Part shown: in pieces, positions 45,880-57,123 of the stretch | How positions within the stretch are numbered: position 1 is the first letter of the stretch | Layout: the number at the start of each line of letters is the position of its first letter | DNA from: Pleurostoma richardsiae | Lineage: Eukaryota; Ascomycota; Sordariomycetes; Calosphaeriales; Pleurostomataceae | Direction of reading: 5' to 3' | NCBI GenBank assembly: GCA_030052745.1 | Contig: JANBVO010000002.1 | Span: 1,302,001 to 1,366,000, forward strand | Length of the DNA: 64,000 nucleotides | The notes under the pieces: model-generated | Told to the model about the DNA's origin: nothing | The model's input: only the letters and a program-made list of their open reading frames with translations | The model's database searches: none | Translations under genes and position numbers: made by a program

Positions 45880-47274
45880 CTAGTCGAAAGTCGTCTTCTT
45901 GCCTTGCGATGCCACTACTCCTCCAGTAAGCCTTGCAACACTGACATCCTGGCTGAACTTCAACTCCTTGGGCGCCCTAGGGGCAGCGGCTTCTTGGCTC
46001 GCTGTGGCATTACCACCTGCCGTTGTCTCCACGAACCTGGTCCGTCCGTCGGGTCTGTCGCCGCCCTTATTCGCTCCACCCTTGCGGAATCGCTTGTTGT
46101 ACCGTACCTGGTCATCCTCGGCGAACTCAATCTTCAGCTTACGGCCCTGCAGCATGTTGACCCACCACTTTTTCGTCCGCGTCTTCTGCTGGCTATCGCC
46201 GGTCGTGCCCTTCTCATTTTTGGTCTCCTTCTTCTTCCCGTCCGCCGCAGCGTCCGCCATCTCCTCGTCTTCCCCGTCTTTCTCTCCCTGTTCCTTCCCC
46301 TCTTCCTCCTCGCTCCCACCGTCTATGAAGTCCTCCTCCGTCTCGATCTGCTCTCGGATCTTGACGAAGCCCTTGGCCGCCCACGCCGCGCCCTCGGGCT
46401 CCTTGAACTTGACCCACCCGTAGCCCTTGCACTTGCCCGAGTCCTCGAAGGTGGCGACCTTGACCCACTCTATCTCGCCGCACTTGTCGAAGTGCGCCCA
46501 CAAGTCGTCCTCCGTCGTCGCGAACCCGAGGTTGCCCACGAATACCTTCCTGCTCGTGTTCGCCGGCGCCGGGGCTCCCGCGCCGGGCTTACCACCGTGC
46601 CTCCCCCCGCCCTCAGCCGGCTCCTCGGCCTCCTTCGCCGGCCGCCCCTCGAACGACGTGCTGTCCTTGATGAGCAGCTTACGCCTGTGCCACTCCGTCT
46701 CGGACAGCGCGATGGCGGCGACCTTGGGCGCGAGCGCCGCGAAGTCCACGTAGGCGAAGCCCCTGTTCTCGACGGGCACGGCCGCCGCCCCCGGCGCCGC
46801 GGCGGCGGCGCCCTTCTTGTCCTTGCTCGTGGGCAGGTGCACGCGCGTGATGTCCTCGTCGGCGATGGCGCCGCCCGAGTTGTCGACGAGCCACTTGCGC
46901 AGCTCCGGCTTGGTCACGGTGAAGCGCAGGTTGCCGATCCAGACGCCGTGCGGGGAGCGCTCCTTCTTGGCCTTCTTCTTGGTCTTGTCCGCCGCCGCGG
47001 AGTCGGCCTTGTCGCCGGCGTCCTCGTCCTCATCCTCGCCGCCGCTGGAGGCGGGCTTGGGAGGCGGTGCCTTGCCCTTCTTTATGAGGCGGCGGGCCTT
47101 CTTGGAGGGGGGCTCGGGGAGGGAGAGGTCGACTGCGATCTCGGGAACGGAGGAGGACTTCCGCTTCTTGGACGGGGTCGTGCCGGATGCGTCTGGGCTC
47201 GTTGCTGTGTGGGTTTCGACTTCTGCATCTTCTGCGCTGCCCGAAGACGGTTTAGGGTCCTTTGAAGCTGCCAT
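45880..47274 (-). CDS. NOP13-like nucleolar protein with two RRMs
   Basis: 464 aa, intronless. An N-terminal Lys/Ser/Glu-rich region has nuclear-localisation-like clusters (KKARRLIKKGK, KTKKKAKKERS). RRM1 starts near residue 110 (HGVWIGNLRFTVTK = RNP2; RGFAYVDFA = RNP1). RRM2 starts near 243 (KVFVGNLGFATTEDDLWAHF = RNP2; KGYGWVKFK = RNP1) and contains a long acidic insertion (GSEEEEGKEQGEKDGEDEEM) before its last strand LQGRKLKIEFA. The C-terminus is basic/Gly-rich and ends KKTTFD. The RRM arrangement and the insertion resemble yeast Nop13, found in the nucleolus and 90S/66S pre-ribosomes. An in-frame ATG upstream (47367) is rejected because the coding-like sequence begins at MAASKDPKP (47274). 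Confidence 0.85.
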   Translation of the reverse strand: MAASKDPKPSSGSAEDAEVETHTATSPDASGTTPSKKRKSSSVPEIAVDLSLPEPPSKKARRLIKKGKAPPPKPASSGGEDEDEDAGDKADSAAADKTKKKAKKERSPHGVWIGNLRFTVTKPELRKWLVDNSGGAIADEDITRVHLPTSKDKKGAAAAAPGAAAVPVENRGFAYVDFAALAPKVAAIALSETEWHRRKLLIKDSTSFEGRPAKEAEEPAEGGGRHGGKPGAGAPAPANTSRKVFVGNLGFATTEDDLWAHFDKCGEIEWVKVATFEDSGKCKGYGWVKFKEPEGAAWAAKGFVKIREQIETEEDFIDGGSEEEEGKEQGEKDGEDEEMADAAADGKKKETKNEKGTTGDSQQKTRTKKWWVNMLQGRKLKIEFAEDDQVRYNKRFRKGGANKGGDRPDGRTRFVETTAGGNATASQEAAAPRAPKELKFSQDVSVARLTGGVVASQGKKTTFD

Positions 47275-48329
47275 TGTAGCAAATATGGTCGGTACTTTGA
47301 GTAACTGCTCAATGGCAAGTAGTCGAGCGAGAAAATCCGTGGATTTACTTGAGGGATCCGGTTGCATGGCACCCCAGGGAAGTTTTTTGCTGAATCTTTT
47401 CTCGCTAAAGAGCCATGCAGGCGCGATAAGCTGCCCGATAAGCTGCGATCAGGGGTCTTGATCGTCTTGTCACCGCCTTCCAAGCCGCCTGCGTTCCTAA
47501 ATAGTCCAACCCGAGGAATTGCATTTCCTAGGCACACTACCAGGTTGATTCTTTTGTGACAGTCCTGCAATACGCCTTCTCTGCCGGAAAATGAAGGCTG
47601 AATGCCGCAGAAGAAGAAGATCTCCGGTTGCTGCGCTTAGCCACAGCCGCCACAGCGCCACAGGCTTAATCTGAGAGGGGCCGGTACCTCGGGTCCTGCT
47701 CACGTGCCAGGCGGGGAAGTGGAGGGGCGGCGGACTTGGATGGTTGGGCTGAAATTTGGTTGTCTGGCAGTTCCCTTGGGGCGGGAATCGGTGGTTGCCG
47801 CTGGAACAACTAGCGCGGAGCTGTTGCGAGTGGTTCCCTTGCCTTGGCGGCACTCGCCTTGACCGCCTTTGTTCGTCGTTGGATCATTATTATTGCAGGA
47901 CGGCCACGAAGCTTGCAGGGCAACCTAGATGATACCTAACTAAGCGACAACCCAAGCTAAACACCAGCAAGCACCACCCTGCCGACTCCTCTCCCGTCGA
48001 ATAAAGCTAGCGACCCTCGCAGGCCCGGGCCAGGCGGCCACCACCACCACCACACCAGCCAGAAAGGCACACGCACGCCCACTCATCATCCAGTGACAAA
48101 CCAGCACCCTGGCCTTGGCTGGATGCTTCGTCCACGTCGGAACTAGCAGCAGCCTCCTCCACAGCTGCTTTTCTTCGACCGGCCGCCCTCTCCACATCTC
48201 ACTCCTCTTTTCTCGCTTCCCTTTTTCTTCCCTTCCCAACACCACAACAACACCATCGACGGCATCCCTCTCGGGCCACCTTTCATCGCAGCTGCATCAC
48301 CAAGCATCGGGTTGCTTGCCATCGGCAAC
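47275..48329. promoter_or_regulatory. divergent promoter region, NOP13/STS1
   Basis: About 1 kb between divergent starts. A tandem pair of GATAAGCTGC (47425-47434 and 47437-47446) lies about 150 bp upstream of NOP13. A CAC-rich tract (48038-48060) and a C/T-rich leader precede STS1. Confidence 0.45.
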
Positions 48330-49427
48330 ATGAACATTCTGTTGTCCCCGCAGCCCTCACTCTTCCCTCATCAGCACGAAGCCACCCGCCTCTCCCCTCC
48401 TCGCAACAGTAAGTCAACCCCAAATAATTCCGATGCATGACTCTCTATTCAAAGCGCAGTCAGGCTGGCCAGTCTTTCTGCTATTGACTGCACCATCGGC
48501 CAGAACCTGTGCCACCCCGGTTACGAAGGGAAGCACCTGGAGGAAATATTGAATGATCATGGGCTCGGCTGTTTGCTAACTGCTCTGCCTGCAGTGTCTC
48601 CATACTCCAGCATGTCGTCACGAAAGCGGAAAAATGAGGATGAGGATGAAATGTCGGTATCGCCACAGGGCTCTCCCTCCATTTCGACGAGACAGCTCGC
48701 CCGGCCATCCAAGAAGATACGATCGACGACCGATGTGTCTGGAAGACCGCTCTCTCTGCCTCGGTTACTGGAGACCCTGGATAACTCCCAGTTGCGAACC
48801 GTCCTGCAGACCATCTGCGAGCGACACCGTGATATTGGACAAGAGGTGGTGAACGGAGCGCCTCGACCCTCGGTCGGCTCCGCTCTCCACGTCCTCGAAG
48901 AGTACCAGGAGAAACTTCGAGCCGCCTTCCCTTATGGCGAATCCAGCTCCGACTACACATACTACCGAGTGAAGCAACCACTGGCCGCTCTTGTCGACGC
49001 TATCTCCGACTTCACCCCCCAGTTCCTCCCACCTGTCGAAAATCAAGCGACCGTTTCCCTTCAGTATCTAGATGCCGCTACTAAGATCATCCATTCCTTG
49101 CCCGACTGGGATAGCCACTCATACCGCCACCACAAAGAGAATGCATACGATGAGATAGCGAGGGCTTGGGCTCTCGTAATCACTGAGGCGGCCAAGCGGG
49201 GAGGCGGCTTCATCTTACACACTGGTGGATGGGACCAAGCTCTAGAAAAACACAACCAGCAATCTCAAGGACGGTTAGAGCCCGCCATAACTGCTATGGC
49301 GTCGAACGTTGGCTGGATGGGGTCAAATCCAAACGCCGGTCCCAGCAATTCCTCTGGCCAGAATTCGATCCTGGATCAGCTCACCAACGGCACCTACGGC
49401 TCCCCGGTTCGTGTTGGCCCGTGGTAA
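48330..49427 (+). CDS. sts1: STS1/Cut8, nuclear proteasome tether
   Basis: Holds the 26S proteasome at the nucleus and is needed for chromosome segregation. Two exons, 48330-48408 and 48595-49427 (186-nt intron); 303 aa. It starts MNILLSPQPSLFPHQHEATR and splices through PPRN to MSPYSS. The basic, lysine-containing region SSRKRKNEDEDE with RPSKKIR is the proteasome-binding/NLS part. The Cut8 helical core is seen in LSLPRLLETLDNSQLRTVLQ, TICERH, YRVKQPLAALVDAISDFTPQ and IHSLPDWDSHSYRHHKENAY. It ends in a Gly/Asn/Ser-rich tail VRVGPW. If the first exon were absent, translation could start at MSSRKRKN; the family supports the longer form. Confidence 0.93.
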
Positions 49428-50516
49428 CTCTTATGGGGCCCGGACCTGTTTGTTCTCTGGCTTTACCTGGGGTTTCGGATGCATTGGTCTTTGCACATAT
49501 CACGAACAACTCTTTTACGACGACTTTCTTAATCGGCATCGGCTGGCATAGACTTCGGATTAGGTGACATTCAGGGCGGCGTTCTTTGATGTATTTACCC
49601 TTGATATCCCGTCCCTTGTCTCTCGGAGATTCCAGGGATACACACTGTACTCCTGCTCATTGAAGCATGGAGATGAACTTTGTCTACCTGCATGTACCGG
49701 TGACCGGTCTCTCTTTTACCGATAGAATCGGTCCTCATGTACCCTCATGTTTGCACCTGAAGCTCCTGCAGGGTGCTTTTGGTATCCCAAGCCTCATTGG
49801 CATAACACTCTTTCGCCTTTTTGAACATCCTGCAGGAACAACCGGTAAGGGTTGATGTTGGTGCAACGGTGCAGCTCGCTTACAGACCATAATAATGTGC
49901 CTCTCTGCCTTCGCGACTATGTGTGACTGACTACATGCAACCCGGTTCCCGTCCTTTCTGTGATACCCACTCCAGACTGCCGGCTTCCGCAAGAGCAGCC
50001 AACGTGAATCATGCAAACAAACCTTAGACCCCTCCTGATCGACATGCTTACAACCGAGGATGCTCTTACTGATTGATCAGCCAGATACGGTGCATGCCAG
50101 TTGGTGTCGATTCAGCTCTGTCAATGTCAAACCAGATAAGTGGTGGTCGTCTCTTAGTAGATGTTACTTTGCTGTGAGGCCTGATATTGAGGTATTAAGC
50201 CCGCGTGACAGCAGTGCAGTCAGTCAAGGCTGCGTGAGCTGAGCCGGCCACACCGAGGTGGGGTCAAGGCGGCACGGTCTCCGGATGACGTCTGCCTGGG
50301 CTGTAATATGATCACGTGTACACTCACGTGCTTTCCTGCCTGAGACGCGTCTCCGGTACAGCTTCCCTGGCCACAGCGCGTCACCGAAGCTCAACAGTCG
50401 CAGCTCTACATACGACAGGGTCAAGAAGACCATACATGCTATCCCGCCGAAGATCTCCGGAGCAGCATCGCTTAATAGGTGTTTCATGAGCTGATACATC
50501 CCTAAACTACGTCAAA
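49428..50516. other. intergenic, STS1 to RAD52
   Basis: 3' UTR of STS1 and the RAD52 promoter. No gene, repeat or RNA recognised in 1.1 kb. Confidence 0.45.
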
Positions 50517-52339
50517 ATGCCCGCGTAAGACAATAGCATCTTGCCAACGCGCTCATAGCAGCCGATACTAACTGCAACCAAACTGCAGTCCGGGCGACCA
50601 GCACAACACCATCGCCAATCCATTCGAGGAGGCCAAACCTCGCGTCTCTGAATTTACAGCCCAGGAGATAGCTACACTCCAGAGCCGACTTGAGAAGCAG
50701 CTAGGCCCCGAATACCTATCCGCACGGACAGGCCCGTCCGGCCAGAAGGTGCATTACATCGCGGCGGAGAAATGCATTGCCCTAGCAAACGAGGTATTCG
50801 GCTTCAACGGCTGGTCGTCATCCATTCAGAACATCCAGGTCGACTTCGTCGACGAGAACCAGCAGACACTCAAGATCTCCCTAGGCCTATCGGTCATCGT
50901 CCGCGTGACGCTGCGAGACGGGACCTTCCATGAGGACATTGGCTATGGTCACATCGAGAACTGCAAGGGCAAAGCTGCAGCCTTTGAGAAGGCGAAGAAG
51001 GAGGGTACGACAGACGCGCTGAAGCGCGCCCTGCGGAACTTTGGAAACGTGCTTGGGAACTGCATCTACGACAAGGCGTACTTGCAAAAAGTCACCAAGA
51101 TGAAGGTCGAGCCGTCCAAGTTCGACGAGAGTAGCCTTCACCGGCATAGCGATTTCCTCAAACACGAACAGAAGACCAAAGAGGCTGAAGCTGCTAAGGC
51201 TGAGGCCTCAGCAGCGTTGACGGCCACATGTACGTGTCTCACAAGTTGCAAGGGATACAATTCAGGTCAGGGGCTGACAATATACAGTGGCTGCTGCAGA
51301 GTCTTTCGAGGACTTCCTGGGAGGTTCGATGCTATAAACTCACATCTCGGGGGAAATTGCTAATGCTGTGACAGAATTTGACGAGGTTGACTTCAATGTT
51401 GTCGAGGATGGTCATCCAGATGAGGTTGCTCTTCTATCAGGGCAGGAGAAACCCTCAAACCAGCAAAACAACGGCACTAGTAATCCTGTGCCAATGCAGC
51501 CACCATCCAGACCTCTTGGAAGATCTGCGTCAGCAGGGAATTACCCAAGACCTCCACAAACACCAAACCAGGCTCCGAACCGCGGAGGATTTAGCGGTCC
51601 TCAGAACCAGTCCAACCAGTCTGGTCCCCGGCCCCAGGGGCAGCAGAATTCTTCAGGCCGGCCTCCTGCCCTGCAGTCTGGACCTCACGCAGGACATGTC
51701 CCGAATCACAACAGCATCACTCATCAGACACCTCCCGGTGCTCCACAGCAGAATCAAGGCCAGAACAGCGCAGCTGGCGCGGAGCCCGTTGGTTTCTTTT
51801 CAGCGAAAGCGGTCAATGCGCTTGTTGGGCATAAGGAAGATGCAGAGCCCCAGCTTCCTCAAGCGCCGCAGGTCGGCCAGGTCTTCAACCCCCGCGCCGA
51901 GAGCCCGTCGATCCGCAAGACGCCTGGCATCGATCACACAAAGTCAAAGCCTGTAGGCCGGAATGGCCAACATGTTTCTCCTGCAGAGCGTGCTGCAGAT
52001 GCTGGCAATGGCACTAATGGCGTTCGGCCAATGTCTGCAGCTTCTTTGGTAGCCTCCAGACCTCCTGCGGGGCCGCAACAACCTGCTCAGAGAGGAAACG
52101 TGTTGAATCCGCAGCTAGACCAGGCAAGACGGATTGGTGCGCCAGGTGGACCGGGTAGTCCCTTGGCGAACCGCGGCCAATATCGCCCGCCTACCATGAA
52201 GCGACCTCTGCCTTCAGATGCCGCTGGTGGGGGCCCTCCTGGCCGGCCCGCGTTGACTGAGGTGACCACGAACGCTACCGTGAATGGAGTGGGTGGCGCA
52301 GCCGGACTGGACCCAAAGCGACAGAAGATTGGTGGCTAG
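50517..52339 (+). CDS. rad52: RAD52 recombination mediator (RadC type)
   Basis: Single-strand annealing and Rad51-loading factor for homologous recombination. Four exons: 50517-50524, 50589-51229, 51288-51323 and 51375-52339; 549 aa. The 8-nt first exon gives MPA, then PGDQHNTIANPFEEAKPRVS. The conserved annealing domain covers about residues 30-210: EIATLQSRLEKQLGPEYLS, GQKVHYIAAEKCIALANEVF, FNGWSSSIQNIQVDFVDE, HEDIGYGHIENCKGKAAAFE and DALKRALRNFGNVLGNCIYD. A 36-nt third exon encodes AAAESFEDFLG, and the intron after it has an unusual GTTCGA donor. The C-terminal half is Pro/Gln/Asn-rich, as in fungal Rad52, and ends KRQKIGG. Confidence 0.96.
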
Positions 52340-53890
52340 ACAACGGTAAACTAGGCGTTTTTCATGGTCCTCTATACGTTGACCTGGCAAGGTTTCATTC
52401 CCAGCCAGGATCCGGTATCGCTTGGAGTTCAGGGTGTCTTCTCTGTCATGCCACATGGGGCGTGGATACCACAAAGATTGTTTGAGGATACTGCTAGGGA
52501 AAGCATGTCAGGCGTTTACTGTAAGGCTAGGGTTGTCGGAACTTGCTCTTGGAATAGAGCCCGTTGTATTCATTCTAGATGGCGATTTTAAGAGGAGAAA
52601 TTGCGATGCTCTTTCTTGAACTGGAACAATAATGGTGTGTTTTTTTCTTGCCTTGCGTGCTCTGTTCATGTGCTCGAATCCCGGTACCCCAGTGAGTGTT
52701 CCAGGCTCCGTACCTGATTTACTATTTCTATAGGTAACATTTCACCAAGACAGATTTTCAACGACCTGGTTCTAGGCAAATTCCGAGCTCGCAAGACCAA
52801 TCCAAATTAATATATGGAAGAGGTTCGTGACATGGTGGTAGTGCGGTCTTACCGGGGGAAATCCAGAGGTTGGTGAGACCACAGCAAATGCCGTCTTAGA
52901 GCTACAGCAGGCAATAAATCAGGTTCTCATTTCAGTCAATATGGAAAGGGGGTGAGCAGTCCAGGCTACCTTGCAACACTGCTCCGTGATGGTAATATAA
53001 GGCGCCTTTGGGATTAGAAATGCGTTCGTTTACGCCATACACCTCGAAACCCGAATCCATAGCGTGAAAAGTGCTTGCGGTTGCCATGCTGCCAGGCCAT
53101 GAAGATGCGTCTCAACAAGGTACCCTGACGGTGTAACCTCCCATTCTGGACTCTGCTCCACCGATGGTTCGAGAGGCTCGAAAGGGATGATATACGGCTA
53201 TAGTGTGGCTATACACTTGTGACTTGGAAGCTTTCGTTGGTTAGTAATAAGAGACGTTGACCCCTAAGCATTTCCACACGAGACCATGGTTCAAGGGGCA
53301 GTAACTATCCACCTGGCAATTCAACGCAATCCGAATCTATTGAAACGAAAGCAGAAATGTGACGGAATCATGAAGACCAGGACTGATTGCATCATGGAAG
53401 CTGCTAAAGAAAGGCTGGAGCACTGTTGAATCTTAGACATTGTTCCAGTGACTCGTGTAATAGACTGTTTGCTCAGTAATTAGAACGTGGTTTTCTTGAA
53501 AATTGCCTCCCTTCTTTGGCAGGTCTCACGTTAACCCGCCTCTAACTAAGGTATTCCCTATATGTGATAATAGAATCTCACTTCTATCAAGATAAGACCA
53601 ATCACAAAAGATCATGTACAGGCGTTCAGGGAGAGCCAGTGTCAGTCACCAACTCACAGTTAGAATTCGATATAAGCATTTCGGGAACTCCGATACAATG
53701 GCTCGCTGACTTTACTTGCCCTGTGGTTGGCTGGCTTTGCCCCGGCTGTGGGGGAATGCACTCCGCAAATCGGCAAGACCCCTGGCGCAATCGATATCGA
53801 TAAGACTTTTTTCTTCTATTTTTCGACAACCACCCCCTCTCGGATACCCGAGAGTCAGAGTCATATGCGATTCGGTCAGGGACGTCCATC
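52340..53890. other. intergenic, RAD52 to aconitase
   Basis: 1.5 kb, AT-richer than the genes, holding RAD52 3' UTR and the aconitase promoter. No gene or repeat is recognised. Confidence 0.45.
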
Positions 53891-56359
53891 ATGAGGCCAA
53901 TCAATCTTGCCTGCCGCTCTGGAGCGGTGATCCGGGTATGTACAGCTCTTTCCCGACCCTTTAATGACCTAGCTTAACCGCAATGGTAGGACGCCCTGCA
54001 CCGCCAGCAAGCCCGATGTCTCCCAGGCAAGCGACTCCTGTCGACCGGCCCTCCGCTGCCACCAATCTACGAGAAGCTCTACTCGAACTACGAGCGCGTT
54101 CGGCGGGCTCTGGGCTCCCAGCGGCTCACCCTGGCCGAGAAGATCCTCTACAGCCACCTCCACAACGTTGAGGAGTCGCTCCTGACCAACACGAACAATG
54201 GCCGCGACATTCGCGGCAAGGCGAACCTGCGCCTCAATCCCGACCGGGTGGCAATGCAGGACGCCTCTGCCCAGATGGCCCTCCTCCAGTTCATGTCATG
54301 CAATCTGCCCCAGACCGCCATCCCCGCGAGCATTCACTGCGACCATCTGATCGTGGGCGAGCGCGGCGCGGGCGATGACCTGACCGCCGGCATGAAGCAG
54401 AACCAGGAGGTATTCGACTTCCTCGAGTCGGCATCCAAGAAATACGGAATCGAGTTCTGGCCCCCTGGTGCTGGTATCATCCACCAGACGGTTCTGGAGA
54501 ACTACGCGCGGCCGGGCCTGATGATGCTCGGAACGGATAGTCATACCCCTAATGCTGGTGGTCTGTGCACTATTGCCATTGGTGTTGGTGGAGCCGATGC
54601 CGTCGAGGCCCTTGTCGGCGCTCCCTGGGAGCTGAAGGCTCCTCGTATCCTAGGAGTTCGTCTCACTGGTAAGCTCAATGACTGGGTTGCTCCCAAAGAC
54701 GTCATTCTGCATCTGGCTGGTAGATTGACAGTCCGGGGCGGCACTGGCTTCATCATTGAGTACTCTGGCCCGGGAGTAGAGACGCTCAGCCTGACAGGCA
54801 TGTCAACTGTATGCAATATGGGAGCTGAAGTTGGTGCAACGACTTCTATCTTCCCTTTCACGGACGCCTCTAGCAGATATCTGGAAGCTACCCGAAGAGG
54901 AGACTTGAGTAATGCTGCGAAGGCGTTCCAGAACTTCCCTGGAGTCGGCTCGTCAGAAGACGCGTACTTCAAGTTCAGAGCCGATGAGGGTGCTGAGTAC
55001 GACGAGGTAATCGAAATCAACCTCTCAGAGCTTGAGCCGCACATCAACGGTCCCTTCACCCCGGACCTGTCTACCCCTCTCTCTAAGTTCAAAGAAACGG
55101 TCTTGGCAGAGCAGTGGCCTGAGAAGGTCTCGGCTGGCCTCATTGGCAGCTGCACTAACAGCTCGTACGAGGACATGACGCGTGTGGAGAGCATCGTGAA
55201 GGCTGCCGAGGAAGCTGGCCTCAAGCCTGCCACCGATTTCTACATCACGCCTGGCAGTGAGCAGATCCGGGCAACTCTCGAGCGAGACGGCACACTGGAG
55301 ACCTTTACCGATGCTGGTGGCATTGTACTGTCCAACGCTTGTGGGCCATGTATTGGACAATGGAAACGCCAAGATGGCGTCGAGAAGGGCACTCTCAATG
55401 CTATCCTCACCTCCTACAACCGGAACTTCCGCGGCCGTAACGACGGCAACCCCCAGACCATGAACTTCCTCGCGTCGCCAGAAATTGTTACTGCGATGGC
55501 ATTCGCTGGTTCCACAACGTTTAATCCCATGACGGATTCCCTGCAGACCCCCGATGGCAAGGAGTTCCGCTTCCCCGCTCCCAAGGGTCTTGAGGGACCT
55601 CAGTCCCCTTTCGAGTTTGGAAACTCCGCTTTCCGGCCCTCGTCTCAGCCGCCTGATGCAAGCGTCGATGTTGCCATCTCTCCGTCCTCAGAACGCCTAG
55701 CCCTCCTCGAGCCTTTCGCTCCGTTCCCCGAACATGACCTCTCGGGTCTGCGGGTCCTAGTCAAGGTGACGGGCAAGTGCACGACGGACACCATTTCTGC
55801 AGCTGGGCCGTGGTTGAAATACAAGGGCCATCTGCCCAACATCAGCGCCAACACGCTCAACACGGCCGTCAATGCCGCTACCGGCGAGGTCAACGCGGCT
55901 TACGACCTGGACGGCTCCAAGCACACGATCCCGGAGCTTGCGCGACTCTGGAAGGAGCGCGGCCAGGAGTGGCTCGTGGTGGCGGAGCACAACTACGGCG
56001 AGGGCAGCGCGCGTGAGCACGCGGCCCTGCAGCCGCGGTATCTGGGCGCGCGGGTCATCGTGGCCAAGTCGTTCGCCCGCATCCACGAGACGAACCTCAA
56101 GAAGCAGGGCGTCGTGCCGCTGACGCTCGCGGACGAGGCCGACTACGACCGCATCGAGGCCGGCGACGAGGTCGCCACCGTGGGGCTCTACGAGATGCTC
56201 CGCAGCGGGGGCAAGGGGGATGTCAGCCTGAAGGTGACGAAGAAGGGGTCGGGAGAGGAGGTGCTCATCCCGACCAAGCACGCGGTCAGCAAGGATCAGG
56301 CCGGGTTCATCCTCGCCGGTAGCGCGCTGAATCTGCTGTCTAAGTCTGCAGCGGCTTGA
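53891..56359 (+). CDS. mitochondrial aconitase-family hydratase (Aco2-like paralogue)
   Basis: [4Fe-4S] hydro-lyase of the aconitase superfamily. Two exons: 53891-53935 encodes MRPINLACRSGAVIR, an arginine-containing amphipathic presequence, and 53990-56359 the rest; 804 aa. Cluster cysteines are C403 (GSCTNSSYEDM), C466 and C469 (NACGPCIGQW). Other signatures: SHTPNAGGLCTIAIGVGGAD, YNRNFRGRNDGNPQT and, in the swivel domain, YGEGSAREHAALQPRYLGAR. The sequence is a full mitochondrial-type aconitase, but features such as the extended C-terminus (VSKDQAGFILAGSALNLLSK) fit the second fungal paralogue, which in yeast (Aco2) serves homocitrate dehydration in lysine synthesis. The choice between TCA-cycle aconitase and Aco2 is inference. 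Confidence 0.9.
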
Positions 56360-57123
56360 GTAGACGAAGGAGCGGGAGTCGTGGTGGCTTCAGGATAAGA
56401 GCATTTTGGCGTCTTGGCTTGCGTCCATTTTGATCTAAAAAGGAGAGGGCCTAGAGAAAAGGGAGATTTTGAAGTGAAACTTGTAAATTACAGAGCGTTA
56501 TACGAAGCAAAAAACGATTCACCTGTGTGAATCATATGGGCATCTTTTCTAAGCTGTTTCATCTTCGAAGCCTTGCGACTGATTCCTTTTTGTAACCGCC
56601 GTTCTAAAGCCCAGTTGGCCTACCGAAAATGCAGTAATACATGGCACCGGAGTTGTCCAGTTTGCCCAAAATCGTATATCTCATCTCATTGGTACTTTAC
56701 AGGCGTCACAAGCAATGTCTTCTTAGCTGTCTTTTTATCTCATCATATTGTGCTTAAGCTCTTTGTTCTTGACTTATCAACATACTCCTAACAACAAAAT
56801 AGTTATCCTCAAAGCAGTGACGTCCAGAAGTGGTATATAACTCCACGAGTGCCCTTCCTGAAAACAGAGGCCAATGCCCAAGCCATGGTGACCGCCGTAC
56901 CACGAAGACACGCCTCAACGCCGATCTTCAATGCAAATAAGCCGTGGCTGATCCATTGTGCCATTCCCTCCACTGCAACGAAGACCCGATCAGCCAGCCA
57001 TCATGAGCCCGGTCCTTCCACCGATTTTCTCCGAAAACCTGGGGTATATAGCCTCCGTTCCGTACTCGTCCCGTCATCCTCATGATGCCACGTGCTACAG
57101 CGGCCCCTTCACGAGCAGGTTCT
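56360..57123. other. convergent 3' intergenic region
   Basis: Lies between aconitase and a convergent hypothetical gene. It holds 3' sequence, AT-rich around 56450-56860. Nothing else is seen. Confidence 0.45.

Noticed and set aside
45904-47265. 453-codon plus-strand open frame opposite NOP13
   Set aside because: Leucine/arginine-rich mirror of a GC-rich coding strand; the minus strand has two clear RRMs.
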